From Tetraselmis striata (lineage: Eukaryota > Chlorophyta > Chlorodendrophyceae > Chlorodendrales > Chlorodendraceae): a DNA stretch of 64,000 nucleotides. The notes beneath the pieces were generated by a model. It saw nothing but the letters and a program-made list of their open reading frames with translations. It was not told the DNA's origin and did not search any database. Below are positions 1 through 11,173 of this stretch, in pieces. The translations under genes and the position numbers were made by a program. The stretch spans positions 124,001-188,000 of the forward strand of contig VCJN01001409.1 in NCBI GenBank assembly GCA_006384855.1. The letters are read 5' to 3'. Position 1 is the first letter of the stretch; each line of letters starts with the position of its first letter.

Positions 1-167
1 GGATACATAACGAGATTTGAGAACATTCGCTAGCACGCACCCCCCAGTTCTGAAGCCAAAAAATTGGGCGCGGTTTTTGCGGCACGTAGTCGGGTCGGCA
101 ACTCAGCACCCGTATGCTGGAGAATTTATTATATCCCGTATCCCCATACTGCCCCTATAATCGCGGT

Positions 168-660
168 AGTAAAGGCGGGGCGGTCGTGTAGGAGTGTATA
201 TTGTATCATCACGAGACTATGGAGAACATTCTCAGTCTGATAAATATCTTATGATCCACGTATTACGGGTTGCTAACTTATATGGACGGAGTTCGAGCCC
301 TATCACACTGCAGTTGCTTGTTATCGGGCGGCGCGTCGCTGCAAAACAGTCAACCGTGCAAGTTTCAACTAAGGATTACTTGACTAGTAGCACACGAGTG
401 TGACCTCCTAGTAATAAAGGCGGGCCGGACGAGCAGGAGTGTATATTGTATCATCACGAGACTATGGAGAACATTCTCAGTCTGATCATAAATATCTTAT
501 GATCCACGTATTACGGGTTGCTAACTATATATAGGCGGAGTTCGAGCCCTATCATACTGCAGTTGTTATCGCTCGGCGCGTCGCTGCAAAACAGTCAACC
601 GTGCAAGTTTCAACTAAGGATTACTTGACTAGTAGCACACGAGTGTGACCTCCTAGTAAT
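168..660. repeat. Tandem duplication, two units of about 245 bp
   Basis: Two adjacent copies (about 168-410 and 411-660) share the same order of landmarks: AAAGGCGGG, AGGAGTGTATATTGTATCAT, a stretch containing TTATGATCCACGTATTACGG, and AACTAAGGATTACTTGAC before CACACGAGTGTGACCTCC. They differ by small indels, for example an extra ATCA in unit 2 and a shorter TTGTTATCG stretch. No convincing protein is encoded. The GGATTACT core recurs around 7690-7930. Confidence 0.9.
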
Positions 661-3600
661 AATATGGTACGACATGATGAATGATGATTTGCAGATGAAT
701 CGCGAACATTATCCAGCATTTTACACTACGTTCTGTATGTCCCAACCTCCCAATATCAATACATGTACGTCAGCTCACCGACATGCCTGACACAACGAAT
801 GCGGCCTAGTCTCTCAAATCCGCCCAAACAAACCCAGCGGAGGTCACCGTACTTCTTAAATGTATGCATATCGACGCGGTGCACTGGCTACACATACTCA
901 TCAAAGTCCTCAAAATGATGTAACACCGCTCACACGCCAGCGGCAAAGGAAAAACCATCAAGCCAAACATACCAAGAAATGAAAAGCGCCGGGAAAAATC
1001 TTGTTGAGGGCGACTTTGCGAGAAAAACACACACCTACACCGCCACCCAGACGGACGGGGTACGGGGCACGGGGTAGGGGGTAGGGGGTAGGAGCCGGGG
1101 GGGGGGGGGGGGGGGGGGGCGACCGATGACACAACTCTCTTATTAGGCATCTGTAGGGACATGTTTTCAATGAAAGGATTGCAAATGCTAAGGGTACAGC
1201 CGACCATATGCTGGTTCATGTAGTCGGGCCGTAGTATCAAGCCAGCTACCGTGGTTGGCCCATGCCCAGCCCTAGGAAGAAGTTGTAACAAATTTCAAAT
1301 TAGGTTACAGTAGGTCATAAGGTTGAGTTATTTGTGTATATGTCTCCCGTCAGCACTGAAGCTTGACCTCTTATTATTGTCCTTTCTACCTCTGTCCACC
1401 CATGCACCCATTCCGCTTCCTATACTATATATGTGTTGATACGTAGCAAGCCGTCTTTGAAAGTCTATGCTGATGTATCATGATTTGCTTTGCACCATGC
1501 TTCAATATTTATACATACTTGCTACTGTGGCACAGACTGCCGCTATTTTGTCCCCCGCGCGTCTCCCTCCTTCCCTCCCTATCCACCATTCCATCACAGC
1601 TTGACCGACTGTTGCGAGTAGTCTCACATTACTGTTCTGATTGTTTTGCGTACTTACCCAAGGCATATTTTCGTGTCCGTTTCGAACTTCCTGCGTGCTC
1701 ATTCCGCCCAAGGTCCGCGCAACGATGTCCGCGACCTCGCCGCGGGTTCGTCAACGTCTTGCGCGCGCACTCGCCGGGTGTCGCACTTGCCGGGTGCCGG
1801 GTGTCCGGGTGGATGATGGCGCGCAGGTGACTCGGGTGGCTGCTTCTTCTTTAGCTGGCGCATCCCCCTCTTCTTTTGATGCCCACTTGCAGTTGGAGTA
1901 TAGGGCTCATCTGATTTGGCGCTTAGTATAGGTGATTTATATATTAGCTCTTACCTCTTGCAGCCATCTCTTGTTTCGAATTATGCTGCTCGGATATACT
2001 GCTACTCAAATTATTATATACCCGTAATTAAATAGACGCAAATGAGCGTGAAATCTGAATCGCGGACTGGCACAAGACATAAACCATCGTCGGAATTCGT
2101 ACCTGTTGGGTCAGAGTGTCCGACTGATTATGTGCAGGTACTCCAAAGTACACATGCTGCAGCTCGTAATGAACCACAATTCAAGATGCAGGCCAAATAA
2201 TCATCGGCGGTTCGCTTTATACTACGCAATAAGTACGCTTATCAGCGTGTATGTCAGTGTGTATGTCATATATGTAGTTCAGATGCGTTTATATAATAGG
2301 GTAATAAATGATCACTGGGCAATATCGGCATTTGGCTCCGCTGATGAAGCGGATGATGCAGCTCCCCATTCACGTGCGGAGGCAGTGGTCATGGTGGCGA
2401 GCCCTACAGCCCTCAACAAGCCAGCGGGCGGCCAGCATACGAACGGGAGCTCCCAGGATGCTGCACGCATGTAGCACGCATACTGCGCCACGTCGACAGG
2501 GAATCCTTGATCAACAAAGACCTGCGCGATGAGTGCACTGCGGAGCCTCTGGACCAACTGGAGACAGCAGAGACTGGCGAGGCCCCGCAGCTGCACGCAG
2601 AGATTAAATACTTGCTCAGCGGGGGTCTGCCAGACCCTGGTAAGCAAAAGCGTAGAGCAGCAGCGCCATCGCCGGTGCCCGCCCTGGCCGCCAGCACCCT
2701 GATGCGGGAGGAGGCACCCCCAGCGCAGTCCACGGGTCCAACCCCATACCCACCCCTGACATGGCACCGAGCGCCCGCATATATAGCGGCCAGGGCAGCG
2801 ACCTCAGCCCCAGTGGAGGCGTAGGTCAGCAGGCGTCCCCTCCCTCCGCAGCCCCCTATTCAGCGCTTGCGCATCGGGTGGGACGCCAAGGCTGCCTTAG
2901 CCTGGACACAGATGCTTGGAGCGGGAAAGATGGGAGGACAGAGGGAATGCGCAACGAGCGGTGCTACTCTAGCCTAGACACCCACATGGCAGCGGAATGT
3001 AGCTGTGAGAGCGTACTTAGACCAGAAGAGGCTCTGTTGTGGTAGTGATGGGCTTTAGACGGGCTTGCGCAGGAAACCCGGGTGTTGCTAGGCAGAGATA
3101 GGGGGGGGGTGGACACATAGGAGGCATCGGCTGGCAGTCAGCGGTACGTAAGACATTAAGTGCAGCCAATGGCGGGCCTTAGAACAACACGGCTTGGGAA
3201 GCGGAGAGCATCAAGCTGGCAGTTGTCATCAATTTCAGTTATCATAGTCATGCTGCCATGCTGCATAACCAAAGAGTAGCGGCGCGCAGCGTCAGCGGCT
3301 CAGTGTTCGGAGGGATGAGTTAAGTCCATCAATTAGGGGCGCTCGCGTGGCAACGAAGAGTGCATGGGTGCATGCCACTGCATGCACGCCCCTTGCATGT
3401 CGGTGCAATAGGGGCTTTCGACTATTCATCCGTTGGTCGATCTTGACTGCGACTTCATCACGACCAACGAATTAGGAAAATTCCAAATGGGGACTACTAA
3501 GCCTCACTACATATTGCAATTACCCGCTGCTTGGCTGCAGCTATTAAACTATACATACTGCGCTTAGCATGATGCGAACAGCTTATGAGATCTGCAGCGG

Positions 3601-5186
3601 GAAAACCAGAGTTTCTTGCCATGATGAGCAGCCATGGAAATGCAACGGGGTCTCTCGTGGTCGGAGGGTAGATCGGTGTTGTCAGCCCTGCCAGCCGCCC
3701 AAGACGCCAAACTGCCATCGATGACATGAACAGTGGAAGACATCCCTCTTAAGCATATCGTAAAAAACCTCCAAATATTATATGCAATGGTGTGCACACT
3801 TGTAAATGTGCAACAGCATCCGTCTGTTGAATGAGGGTCTTGCTCTAGGCACTTTGCCATTTAGAATACCTGTTGACATATCATGTAGCATAAGAGGAAA
3901 GACTTCACTGTATGTGTTTTGGCTGGACCTCCGTGCGTGTATGGTGTGGTCAAGTAGCTTGTGGATGCATTGTCTTACTGGCATGATCTGAGCTTGCAAA
4001 GCACCCATGTTCCTAACATCAAACATGTACGTTGCATGTCTTGCGCTCAGGGAAAGAGGGCAGCAAGAGCAACGCATCAATAGATAGGGACTATCAACAG
4101 CCGGCTTGGTGAACACTGAGAGAAATATTACCCGTACGTCAGGTGTATCAAATTGGTGGAAACACAGGGTGCAACCGTCTGATAGTGCCCAGTGGCAAAT
4201 ACTTACAGCGGAGCCTGGAAAAATCACAGAGTGGCCACGGGTGGCGTAGACAACTCAGCTTGCCTCTAACCCGCTGGCCTCCTCATAATACTTCTGTCAT
4301 ACCCTGATGCAGCCCAGAGCGGTTAGGTATCGCATCATCAAGGTATGAGGTTCACTGCTGGAGCAGTGTGAGGGGATAGTATGCCAGCTGGAAGTGCATA
4401 ACGATACCTGTGTTGCACCCCTGTTGCGCTCATCCACCAGCTTGACTTCACGCGGCAATTCCGCTAACTACTGGCCGCATTCCACATGTAGCCCCAGGCA
4501 ACGCGGCGTATACGGTAACCCAGTGCTGGTATTGAGCAGTGTTATGTGGGATGCACGCTCAGCCTTGACATTGCACAGAGCATATTCGCATTTGTTGCTT
4601 GCCCTCCCATGGCGCAACTAGCCACAATCCATCATGAGCAAGACAGCCCACCCGTTGAAAGCAGGGCTAGCTAGTTCAGACTGAACTTCCGCTCGTCAGT
4701 GTCTCACACCAGCATCCCAGGCACCTTCCTTGGCAGGCTCAGTCTCTTTTTCCCGGTCAAGCCACCGTCCTGCCATGCGCCCTGAAATCACGCGTGGTCT
4801 CGTGCCGATCTCGCTTGTGCTAGCGATTGCGTATGGCGCTACGCAACACTGATATGTGTGCGCACTCTGATACACTGATATGTGAGTGCAGAGCAACGCC
4901 TGAGCAGTTGGGCATGCCGGTCACAACCGAGGCGCAGAATCCTCCAAATGTTGCGCAACAGTGCCAGCTGGAATTCAGAGGCAGGGAATGGGTCTACCTG
5001 TATGAACTGTTTTACATGCCTGTAATATATCTAGGGAGTTTGCAGTCCATGTTGGTACAGGTATCTATCATCACGCACAGTAACCCTGTGTATTAACTTA
5101 AACACACCCAATCACTGTTCTATGTCCGCTGACGGTCTTTGCGAGTTTGTTTCGCGGATCTGCTACTAAAGAATCTCATTTGTTTT
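661..5186. other. No supportable gene; simple G-rich tracts
   Basis: Most open frames here are short, compositionally odd and overlap one another on both strands. A run of 23 G at 1097-1119, preceded by GTAGGGGGTAGGGGGTAGG, generates the proline-rich frames on the minus strand between 806 and 1291. The only stretch that reads somewhat like coding sequence is the minus strand of 3564-4227, listed separately. A plus-strand frame at 2507-2824 (105 codons) has mixed composition but no recognisable motif. Confidence 0.5.
3564..4227 (-). CDS. Possible exon(s) of an unrecognised minus-strand gene
   Basis: Two overlapping minus-strand frames, 3778-4227 (149 codons) and 3564-3860 (98 codons), have a fairly protein-like composition and are not made of simple repeats. 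I do not recognise a domain in either. No clear splice pair joins them, and there is no neighbouring gene of known type. This could equally be a chance frame or the eroded remains of a repeat. Confidence 0.18.
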
Positions 5187-6518
5187 TCAATGACCCGCTG
5201 CAGTCTCTGTGGTCGTGCGTGGGCGGCCTCTGTTCATGCGCCCATCGACTTTATTGTGCTTGCGGAGTTCCTCGCGCTTAGAAATGTCCCGCACCTGCTG
5301 CAACAACTCCGGTGGGCAGGTGGCCTCCCTCTTCTTGTCAAGCTTGACTTGCTCAGCTGGCAGCATAGCGATGCGAATGAGATTACGCCACTTGTCTTTC
5401 AAGTCCACCGCACTCCTCTTGTCAATTGCGGAAAAGCTGAGCTTCTTAATGTCAGCCCACTTGCCTCCACCGCATTTGTCGACACCATCAACCAGAGCCT
5501 GGGTCTCCTCCAGAGTCCAGAATCGGTACCAGGGGTTATGGTTCTTTCCCTTGCTCTTGCCTTCGTCATCAACAACCTCATCATCTGCATCAGATGCTGG
5601 TCCATCTGTGCCTGCAGAGGTGGCGGCTTCAGGGGCGGCAGAGACATACATCAGCTGTCCATATGTCCGGGACTTCTTCAGAGGCGAGCTTGTTTTCGAG
5701 CTGGTTCCCAGCTTGATCCCGCTGGCAGCTCTTGCTTGCTTGCTTGGAGTGGTTGGCTCTGGGGTTTTGGCTTTCCTCTTCTTGCTGCAGGACTTGCCCT
5801 TGGACTCCGTGCTGGCCACCACCTTGATCTTCGGGACGGAGGGGGGCGGTGCCACTGAAAAGTTGATAGGTGATGTATCCGCTGGGGCTGGGACTGGAGG
5901 TGGGGTGGAAGTATAGGTGGGAGAAGGGGCGGGGACAGGGGCAATACTAGTGGCGATGGAGGGGGCTGGTGCTGGGGCACAAGCTGCGATGGGAGCTGCA
6001 GCAGGTGGAAGCGGCATCTGCGCCCGAAGAACGGAGCAGATGCGCTGTTGGAGCCAGTGCACATTGGTCGAGTTGGTGCTGCGACCAAAGAGAGTTCTGA
6101 ACTGGTGCTGCAGCGAAGCCAAGCCGGGATTGAAAGCGGAGACTGTCGCGTGAGCGTCCGCGGGTACCTGCGTGCCTGTTTGCGGGAGCTCTGCCTGAGG
6201 CAACTGGCCGCCGATGGTCAGTCGCCCGTTCGGGGACGGCGCACATTGCCCTTGTTGGGAGTCCCGTTCGACTGGCGGGTCTGGGACCGGCTGCTGCAAG
6301 CGGCTCGCCAGGGAAAAGTTGCAGTGGCTGGAGACCTCGTTTTTCGCGTTGTGAGTCGATGAGGAAACGTTCGAACAGCCGTCGGCGCTCGAGCCATCAG
6401 AGTACCACCCCGATTGTTTCACCGTTTCGAAGCCTAGCACGCCCAACGGCTCTTCAGCGTGCGACAGCTGTGACATCAGCGCCTGGCCGTGGCCCAACTC
6501 GAACGCGAGCGCCTGCAT
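5187..6518 (-). CDS. Telobox Myb/SANT DNA-binding protein
   Basis: An uninterrupted 443-codon minus-strand frame. The C-terminal third carries a Myb/SANT domain (about residues 330-395). It starts at WTLEETQALVDGV, continues with GGGKWADIK, and contains VDLKDKWRNL, which is the telobox signature (VDLKDKWRN) of plant and animal telomere-repeat-binding Myb proteins. Such proteins bind double-stranded TTAGGG-type DNA, or telobox promoter sites, in the nucleus. A basic KKRKAK stretch could be a nuclear localisation signal. The middle is rich in Pro and Ala, and an acidic SDADDEVVDDE stretch precedes the Myb domain. Near residues 150-170 lies an FGRSTNSTNVHWLQQRI motif. The frame stays open upstream of the chosen ATG for about 18 codons (LYVDFGKSIA before the Met), so a 5' exon may exist and the true start is uncertain. 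Telomeric function is inferred from the telobox only. Confidence 0.85.
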   Translation of the reverse strand: MQALAFELGHGQALMSQLSHAEEPLGVLGFETVKQSGWYSDGSSADGCSNVSSSTHNAKNEVSSHCNFSLASRLQQPVPDPPVERDSQQGQCAPSPNGRLTIGGQLPQAELPQTGTQVPADAHATVSAFNPGLASLQHQFRTLFGRSTNSTNVHWLQQRICSVLRAQMPLPPAAAPIAACAPAPAPSIATSIAPVPAPSPTYTSTPPPVPAPADTSPINFSVAPPPSVPKIKVVASTESKGKSCSKKRKAKTPEPTTPSKQARAASGIKLGTSSKTSSPLKKSRTYGQLMYVSAAPEAATSAGTDGPASDADDEVVDDEGKSKGKNHNPWYRFWTLEETQALVDGVDKCGGGKWADIKKLSFSAIDKRSAVDLKDKWRNLIRIAMLPAEQVKLDKKREATCPPELLQQVRDISKREELRKHNKVDGRMNRGRPRTTTETAAGH

Positions 6519-8071
6519 CGCAATCGACTTACCAAAGTCAACATACAGCTCTTGACAAGGCGTGTGACGATCTCACGAGACGTGCTGCAAGTAATCTGTG
6601 CGATATGGGCAGCACCAAGGGCTATGTGACAGGTCGGGAGATATGTGTTCGACTGTATGCAGGTGGCAGCCACTACAACGACATCGACCAAAAAAAGCAC
6701 GGCGGAGAGCCCGGCAGCTCACCTCATCAACCTCGAGGACAGAGCTAGCTGGGGGGGCAATTGAAGTCGGAGGCGGCTTAGAGTCCTCTAACCATCCTGG
6801 CGGATCTGCCCACCAAGGAGCGGAGACTTTCAGTGAGGCTGTGAGTTGGCGTGAGCAAGCCACCGTGATGTACCACGTGACGAAACACGCCGCCTCATCG
6901 CCGAAACTCGTGGCGAGCTACGTGCTGCCGACAGCGAATAGTCGCTCAGCGCGGCAGGGACAGCGGAGGTGGCTAAAAGGACCAAATCAGGGAAACATGC
7001 ACCTGAAACCTCTCTCCGCGCGTGGGAGCCTTCCGCTGGTGCGTTCGGCGACCACGGCAACGTCCCGACGGCGGTCGACGAGCAGCAGCGCGGAAGGATG
7101 GCAACAGCAGATGATCGGCTCTCGGCAAAGCTGTGGAACGCGTCCCCGGAAGTCTCGATGTCGTTCTCCGAGCCTGATGAGAACGTTTCGAAAGCGGCCT
7201 CCTGCATATGGTCCACAAATGCGCAATAGAGAGGGCAAAGCAGGTCAAAGCGATGCGCGTGATCTCTGATGGGCGCAACAGGCGGGGAGCAAGACGGGTT
7301 GTCTCCAGCTGACGAGATGATGAGCGAGTACAACGAGTACAACAGCACGGGACAAATACTCAAAAATGACGATAGATCGAGCCGCGCACAGCAACTACAC
7401 GCCCATGCAGCGGGCGCTGATCCCGGGACGCACCAAGTGTTCAGCGCAGGGCATAAACTCCATATCCAGAGGAGGGCAGTCTGCAGGAATACCGCAGCCT
7501 ACGACAGTGGCCATCTGGACCCGCGATGTGCGTGCGACGTGCTGTCGGAAGCCTTTTCTTGCTACTGCTGATTTGAGGAGAGATAATGATTAGTGCTATT
7601 GAGCAGCAGCGCAGGTGAGGGGTGTGCGCGCTTTGTAGCGACTACGGGTACTGGTGTGAATACCACTGGTACCTGCTCCCGTGATCGCTGTAAGGATTAT
7701 ATATATTGTTTTTTTCAAGGATTAGTTATTTAAGGACCAGCATATATTGGCGGCTGTGGTAACACCCGAGCAGGACTGCCACTCTGCCAGTCGTAATCCT
7801 TCAGGGTCAGGCACTGGTACCGGGTAGCGACGCTACCGGTACCCCGGGCGTTTGTGTTGATCTCCTGGAGGAAGGATTACTACCCTGTAAGGATTAAGGA
7901 TTACTGCTACGAAAAAGATTATTAAGGATTACTGCTCTCCTGGCGGTGGATTTGTTGCTACTGTTGACTTGTTTATAATGATTACATGAGCTGGACGCAA
8001 CATTCAAGAAATCCACACAGAAATCCATAAGGAAATCCAGAACTTGTTGTTCCACCGCGCAATTGCTGTAT
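6519..8071. other. Intergenic stretch with no confident gene
   Basis: Frames on both strands overlap between about 6360 and 7590 (for example minus 6830-7363, plus 6598-7269), but none shows a recognisable domain or a consistent splice structure. Some may be 5' exons or the leader of the telobox Myb gene, which is transcribed leftwards from about 6.5 kb. From about 7690 to 7930 the motif AAGGATTA(C) recurs several times in an AT-richer stretch just upstream of YR-1. Confidence 0.4.
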
Positions 8072-8257
8072 TGATCTAAACTAGTTTATGGGGTTTCCAT
8101 CCTTGACCTAACCGCTTTTCAGCTACAAGTGCTGCGCAGTGGTACGGGAACTAGTAACTGTTGTTGCGCCCTTGTTGGGTGCAGCACGAGTAGACATAAA
8201 AGCAGCCAGAACAGCTGAGCCTGCCATCTTCCAGTTTTCGCTGCGTTCCACGCAGCG
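8072..8257 (+). repeat. YR-1 left direct repeat A1
   Basis: Begins TGATCTAAACTAGTTTATGG and ends TTCCACGCAGCG. It appears identical in sequence and length to A2 at 10988-11173, which suggests a young insertion. It contains AGACATAAAAGCAG, a possible TATA-like promoter element upstream of the gag-like ORF. Confidence 0.92.
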
Positions 8258-8370
8258 ATGTAAAAACTGTCTCGTAACCCGTTGCGAGCAAGGTCACCCC
8301 AGGTTGTTCAAGACCACACCCGGCTCGCCACCCGAGTGTGATATTCTCGTCCGTACGTCCGTGCGTTACT

Positions 8371-9246
8371 ATGTCAGATGGAGAAGAACCCGTCGCTGAG
8401 CCGACGCTGCAGTCGCTAAACGCAGATATGAGGGCCCAGTCTTCATTACTGCGAGAGCTGGCTACAGCTGTGGCACAATTGACGGCTCGTGATCGCGTTG
8501 TTGATGGAGAAGGGGCACATGGCTCCGGCTCAGGGCAGCGCTTCGCGAGACAGCCGACAAGCAGCGGGGGAGCCGCAGAGCGCCCCGACTTGCTAGAGCT
8601 AGCCCAGAGCGGCCGTGTCGGAGCAAAATCCGTGAGTGCCGAGGATGATTACCTCGCGGTGCCAGAGCTACTGCAGAGAGCAGAGTCTGGTTACGAGGCC
8701 GTTCGACCGGTCAGCCGAGTGCCTGGACTTTTCCCTTTGAGCACCGACCTAACGAACGAGTACCTCAAGCAGGATGACCGGCGTCTGCCGGCCCAGGAGG
8801 AGTACTTGTGGATGTCGTGTTTCGGTGCCCACATGGCCGCCCTTTTCGTGGCGCTCGACGAGCTACTGCCCTACGTCCCTTCCAGCAACCAGGACTTCAC
8901 CCCCTACCTCGCGAGAGCCCGGAACCACGCCGAGGCCATCGACAAGGCGTTTCGCTTTCGTTTGGCCTTCCTACGGAAGCTCAATGAGATCAAGCGTGTG
9001 CACGGTGACCAAGGTGTTCTGGATGTGCTGCGAGCTCAGCATTTTCAGCCTGCTTCGGAGCATCTGGGTTCCGCGATCTTTGGGGACCTCATGCGGGACT
9101 ACGAGCGTCGTATTTTCGAGGCGACCGTTGCCAGCAGCGCCAAGGCGACCGCTACTTCTCGAGTGGCGGCTGCAGCTGCAGGTCGCGGGCGTGGGCGAGG
9201 ACGTGGCGGCGGACGTGGACGTGGCCGCGAAGGTGAGCACGAGTGA
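8371..9246 (+). CDS. Gag-like ORF1 of YR-1
   Basis: An intact frame of about 291 codons starting MSDGEEPVAEP. An upstream in-frame ATG at 8338 exists, but the YR-2 copy has the corresponding MPDGEEPV start with good protein similarity only from here on. The N-terminus has a heptad-like stretch (SLNADMRAQSSLLRELATAV), consistent with a coiled coil. The C-terminus is Gly/Arg-rich (RGRGRGRGGGRGRGREG), typical of nucleic-acid-binding tails. No CCHC zinc knuckle is seen. Position before the recombinase and the RG-rich tail suggest a Gag-type RNA- or DNA-packaging role. That is inference: I recognise no named Gag domain. Confidence 0.75.
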   Translation: MSDGEEPVAEPTLQSLNADMRAQSSLLRELATAVAQLTARDRVVDGEGAHGSGSGQRFARQPTSSGGAAERPDLLELAQSGRVGAKSVSAEDDYLAVPELLQRAESGYEAVRPVSRVPGLFPLSTDLTNEYLKQDDRRLPAQEEYLWMSCFGAHMAALFVALDELLPYVPSSNQDFTPYLARARNHAEAIDKAFRFRLAFLRKLNEIKRVHGDQGVLDVLRAQHFQPASEHLGSAIFGDLMRDYERRIFEATVASSAKATATSRVAAAAAGRGRGRGRGGGRGRGREGEHE

Positions 9247-9282
9247 CGGTGTGGGGCGCCGTTCGTCGGAGCTGCAGGAGCC

Positions 9283-10908
9283 TTGCGAGGCCACCTTTCG
9301 GTGACCGCCGCAAGGCGCACCCTTGCAGCTCAACGACGGGATGAGCGCCCTGTGTCAGGACCTGACCCCCCCACCTTACAGACTTCATTTAGACCTTCCT
9401 CGGTGCGGCGCTTCTTACAGCTACAGCCGAGTGCGGCTCAACCATCCGCACACCTGCACATGGCGGCTCAACCATCCGCCTTTCTTACAACCCCATCTCT
9501 GCGTTCGTCGGTTGTTACACTACGAGTTACAACCGGTTCGCAACGACCAAGTTTCGCGCGTGTACGTTACGCACGGGACAGGCGCTATGAGCGCGAAGGG
9601 CGCGCGGGGCGGCCCTCCTACCTGAACCTAGCCCCGCAAACCCGTACTGGAGCTACTGCAAACCCGTCCAGCAACTACCGGCCAACCGCCGGGAACCTAA
9701 CCGCTGCTGCCGAGTACTTTGCGAACAGTAGCCGTCCCGGTGGCACTCTGTCAGTAAAACGACGCACTTACGTAATCGACGAGCCCGCAGCTATCGCTCC
9801 GTGGGCTGCGTCACTGCGATCCCGACTACAGGACGCGTTCGGCTCAGACGAGCTAGGCCAGCGGACGCTCGACCTGCTCTCCAGCTCCCTCAGCGCTCAG
9901 ACCCTCAAGAGCTACGCCGGCAGGTTGGCTCAGTTCGCTGAGTTCTGCCACGACTCCGAGAACATCAGCCCGCTAGAGGCGACTACTGCTACTGTTGTTC
10001 GGTACGTTGCCTGGATCGGGGAGCGAGGGCATATCGCAGCTAAGTCGCTGCAGCCCTATCTGTCTGCCATCAACACCTTCTTCGAGCTGCACAACCTCGT
10101 CCCGATCGCCAAGGACAGCCTACACCTCACTTCGGCAAGACGTGGGTTAATGTTACGTCAGCGTCGACTGGACGCTGCCCCTTTGCGTGTCCCTCTGCCT
10201 GCGGATGTAGCTTACCGCTTCGTCTCAAAGGCCGAGCTAATTGTGTCTGCTCCTTACCCAGAGTCCCACCTCGACTACCGAGCCCTCTTGGCCTCGGTTG
10301 TCAACTTCCTGTTCTTTGCCAGGGGCCTTACTGGCGTCTCCTGTCGAGTGCAAGATGTGCATGTCGACACCTACAACATCACCTTGCAGATCTACCGCGA
10401 GAAGGGTCGCGCCGGCCGGCGGGGACCTGACGACCTGCGCGTATTTCTCCTTCCAGTGTCCGAGCACCCTCGAGTGGCACGTCTCTTGCGCTACTTCATC
10501 GACAACGTCCAGTCTGTCCCCCTGGTTACTGTTGGCTTGGCTACCTCCAACTTCTGGGCTGTCAATGTGGCTGAGCAGTCGAAACCTTGGACTGCTACTA
10601 CGATGTCAGACTGGTTGTCTACAGCAGTCAACCTAGTCAACGCTGCCCCCCCTGCTGGCACTTCCTGGACTTCACACAGTCTACGCAAGGGCGCAGCCTC
10701 TGCAGCAAACGCCATTGGAGCGCCACTGTCCCACATCCGCTACCAGGGCGGTTGGGTCACTAACTCTGATGTCGTTCTGGACTACATCGACCCCAACGTT
10801 CTTCCTTCTCCTGGCGCGTGGTTCTTCTTTGGACACATCGCCCCTCTCCGCCACTTCCAGGTCCAACAGGACTCCGCAGCGGTGGCCTTCCCAGTGCCTC
10901 CTTCATGA
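9283..10908 (+). CDS. Tyrosine recombinase ORF2 of YR-1
   Basis: A 541-codon frame starting 36 bp after ORF1. The C-terminal half is a lambda-integrase-fold recombinase. A candidate first Arg is in the ARGLTGVSCRVQDV region, the H-x-x-R box is SHSLRKGAASAAN, a GGW follows, and the nucleophile is probably the Tyr in VLDYIDP. A core-binding segment (about residues 195-290) includes SLSAQTLKSYAGRLAQFAEF and SLQPYLSAINTFFEL. These are hallmarks of DIRS/Ngaro/Crypton-type recombinases, which integrate a circular DNA intermediate without target duplication. The N-terminal 150 residues are low complexity (PSAAQPSAHLHMAAQPSA). The frame is intact, so the enzyme may be active. The family level (YR) is secure; the subfamily is not. 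Confidence 0.88.
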   Translation: MRGHLSVTAARRTLAAQRRDERPVSGPDPPTLQTSFRPSSVRRFLQLQPSAAQPSAHLHMAAQPSAFLTTPSLRSSVVTLRVTTGSQRPSFARVRYARDRRYEREGRAGRPSYLNLAPQTRTGATANPSSNYRPTAGNLTAAAEYFANSSRPGGTLSVKRRTYVIDEPAAIAPWAASLRSRLQDAFGSDELGQRTLDLLSSSLSAQTLKSYAGRLAQFAEFCHDSENISPLEATTATVVRYVAWIGERGHIAAKSLQPYLSAINTFFELHNLVPIAKDSLHLTSARRGLMLRQRRLDAAPLRVPLPADVAYRFVSKAELIVSAPYPESHLDYRALLASVVNFLFFARGLTGVSCRVQDVHVDTYNITLQIYREKGRAGRRGPDDLRVFLLPVSEHPRVARLLRYFIDNVQSVPLVTVGLATSNFWAVNVAEQSKPWTATTMSDWLSTAVNLVNAAPPAGTSWTSHSLRKGAASAANAIGAPLSHIRYQGGWVTNSDVVLDYIDPNVLPSPGAWFFFGHIAPLRHFQVQQDSAAVAFPVPPS

Positions 10909-10962
10909 CTTGGCGCTACCCCTTCTCCGTCAATCCACCGCTCTCTCCGTTCGCTCAAGACT

Positions 10963-10987
10963 GGCAAAACCAGACTCAACTTTGAAA
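10963..10987 (+). repeat. YR-1 internal short repeat B1
   Basis: GGCAAAACCAGACTCAACTT plus TGAAA lies directly before A2 and is repeated as B2 at 11268-11292, the proposed 3' end of the element. Confidence 0.85.
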
Positions 10988-11173
10988 TGATCTAAACTAG
11001 TTTATGGGGTTTCCATCCTTGACCTAACCGCTTTTCAGCTACAAGTGCTGCGCAGTGGTACGGGAACTAGTAACTGTTGTTGCGCCCTTGTTGGGTGCAG
11101 CACGAGTAGACATAAAAGCAGCCAGAACAGCTGAGCCTGCCATCTTCCAGTTTTCGCTGCGTTCCACGCAGCG
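10988..11173 (+). repeat. YR-1 right direct repeat A2
   Basis: Second copy of A1 (8072-8257). After it the sequence diverges (GCCCCCCCTGACTCC against GATGTAAAAACTG after A1), which sets the boundary of the repeat. About 95 bp separate it from B2. Confidence 0.92.

Noticed and set aside
806-1291. 161-codon minus-strand proline-rich frame
   Set aside because: Its proline block is the complement of a 23-G run, and the rest shows no domain or splice context.
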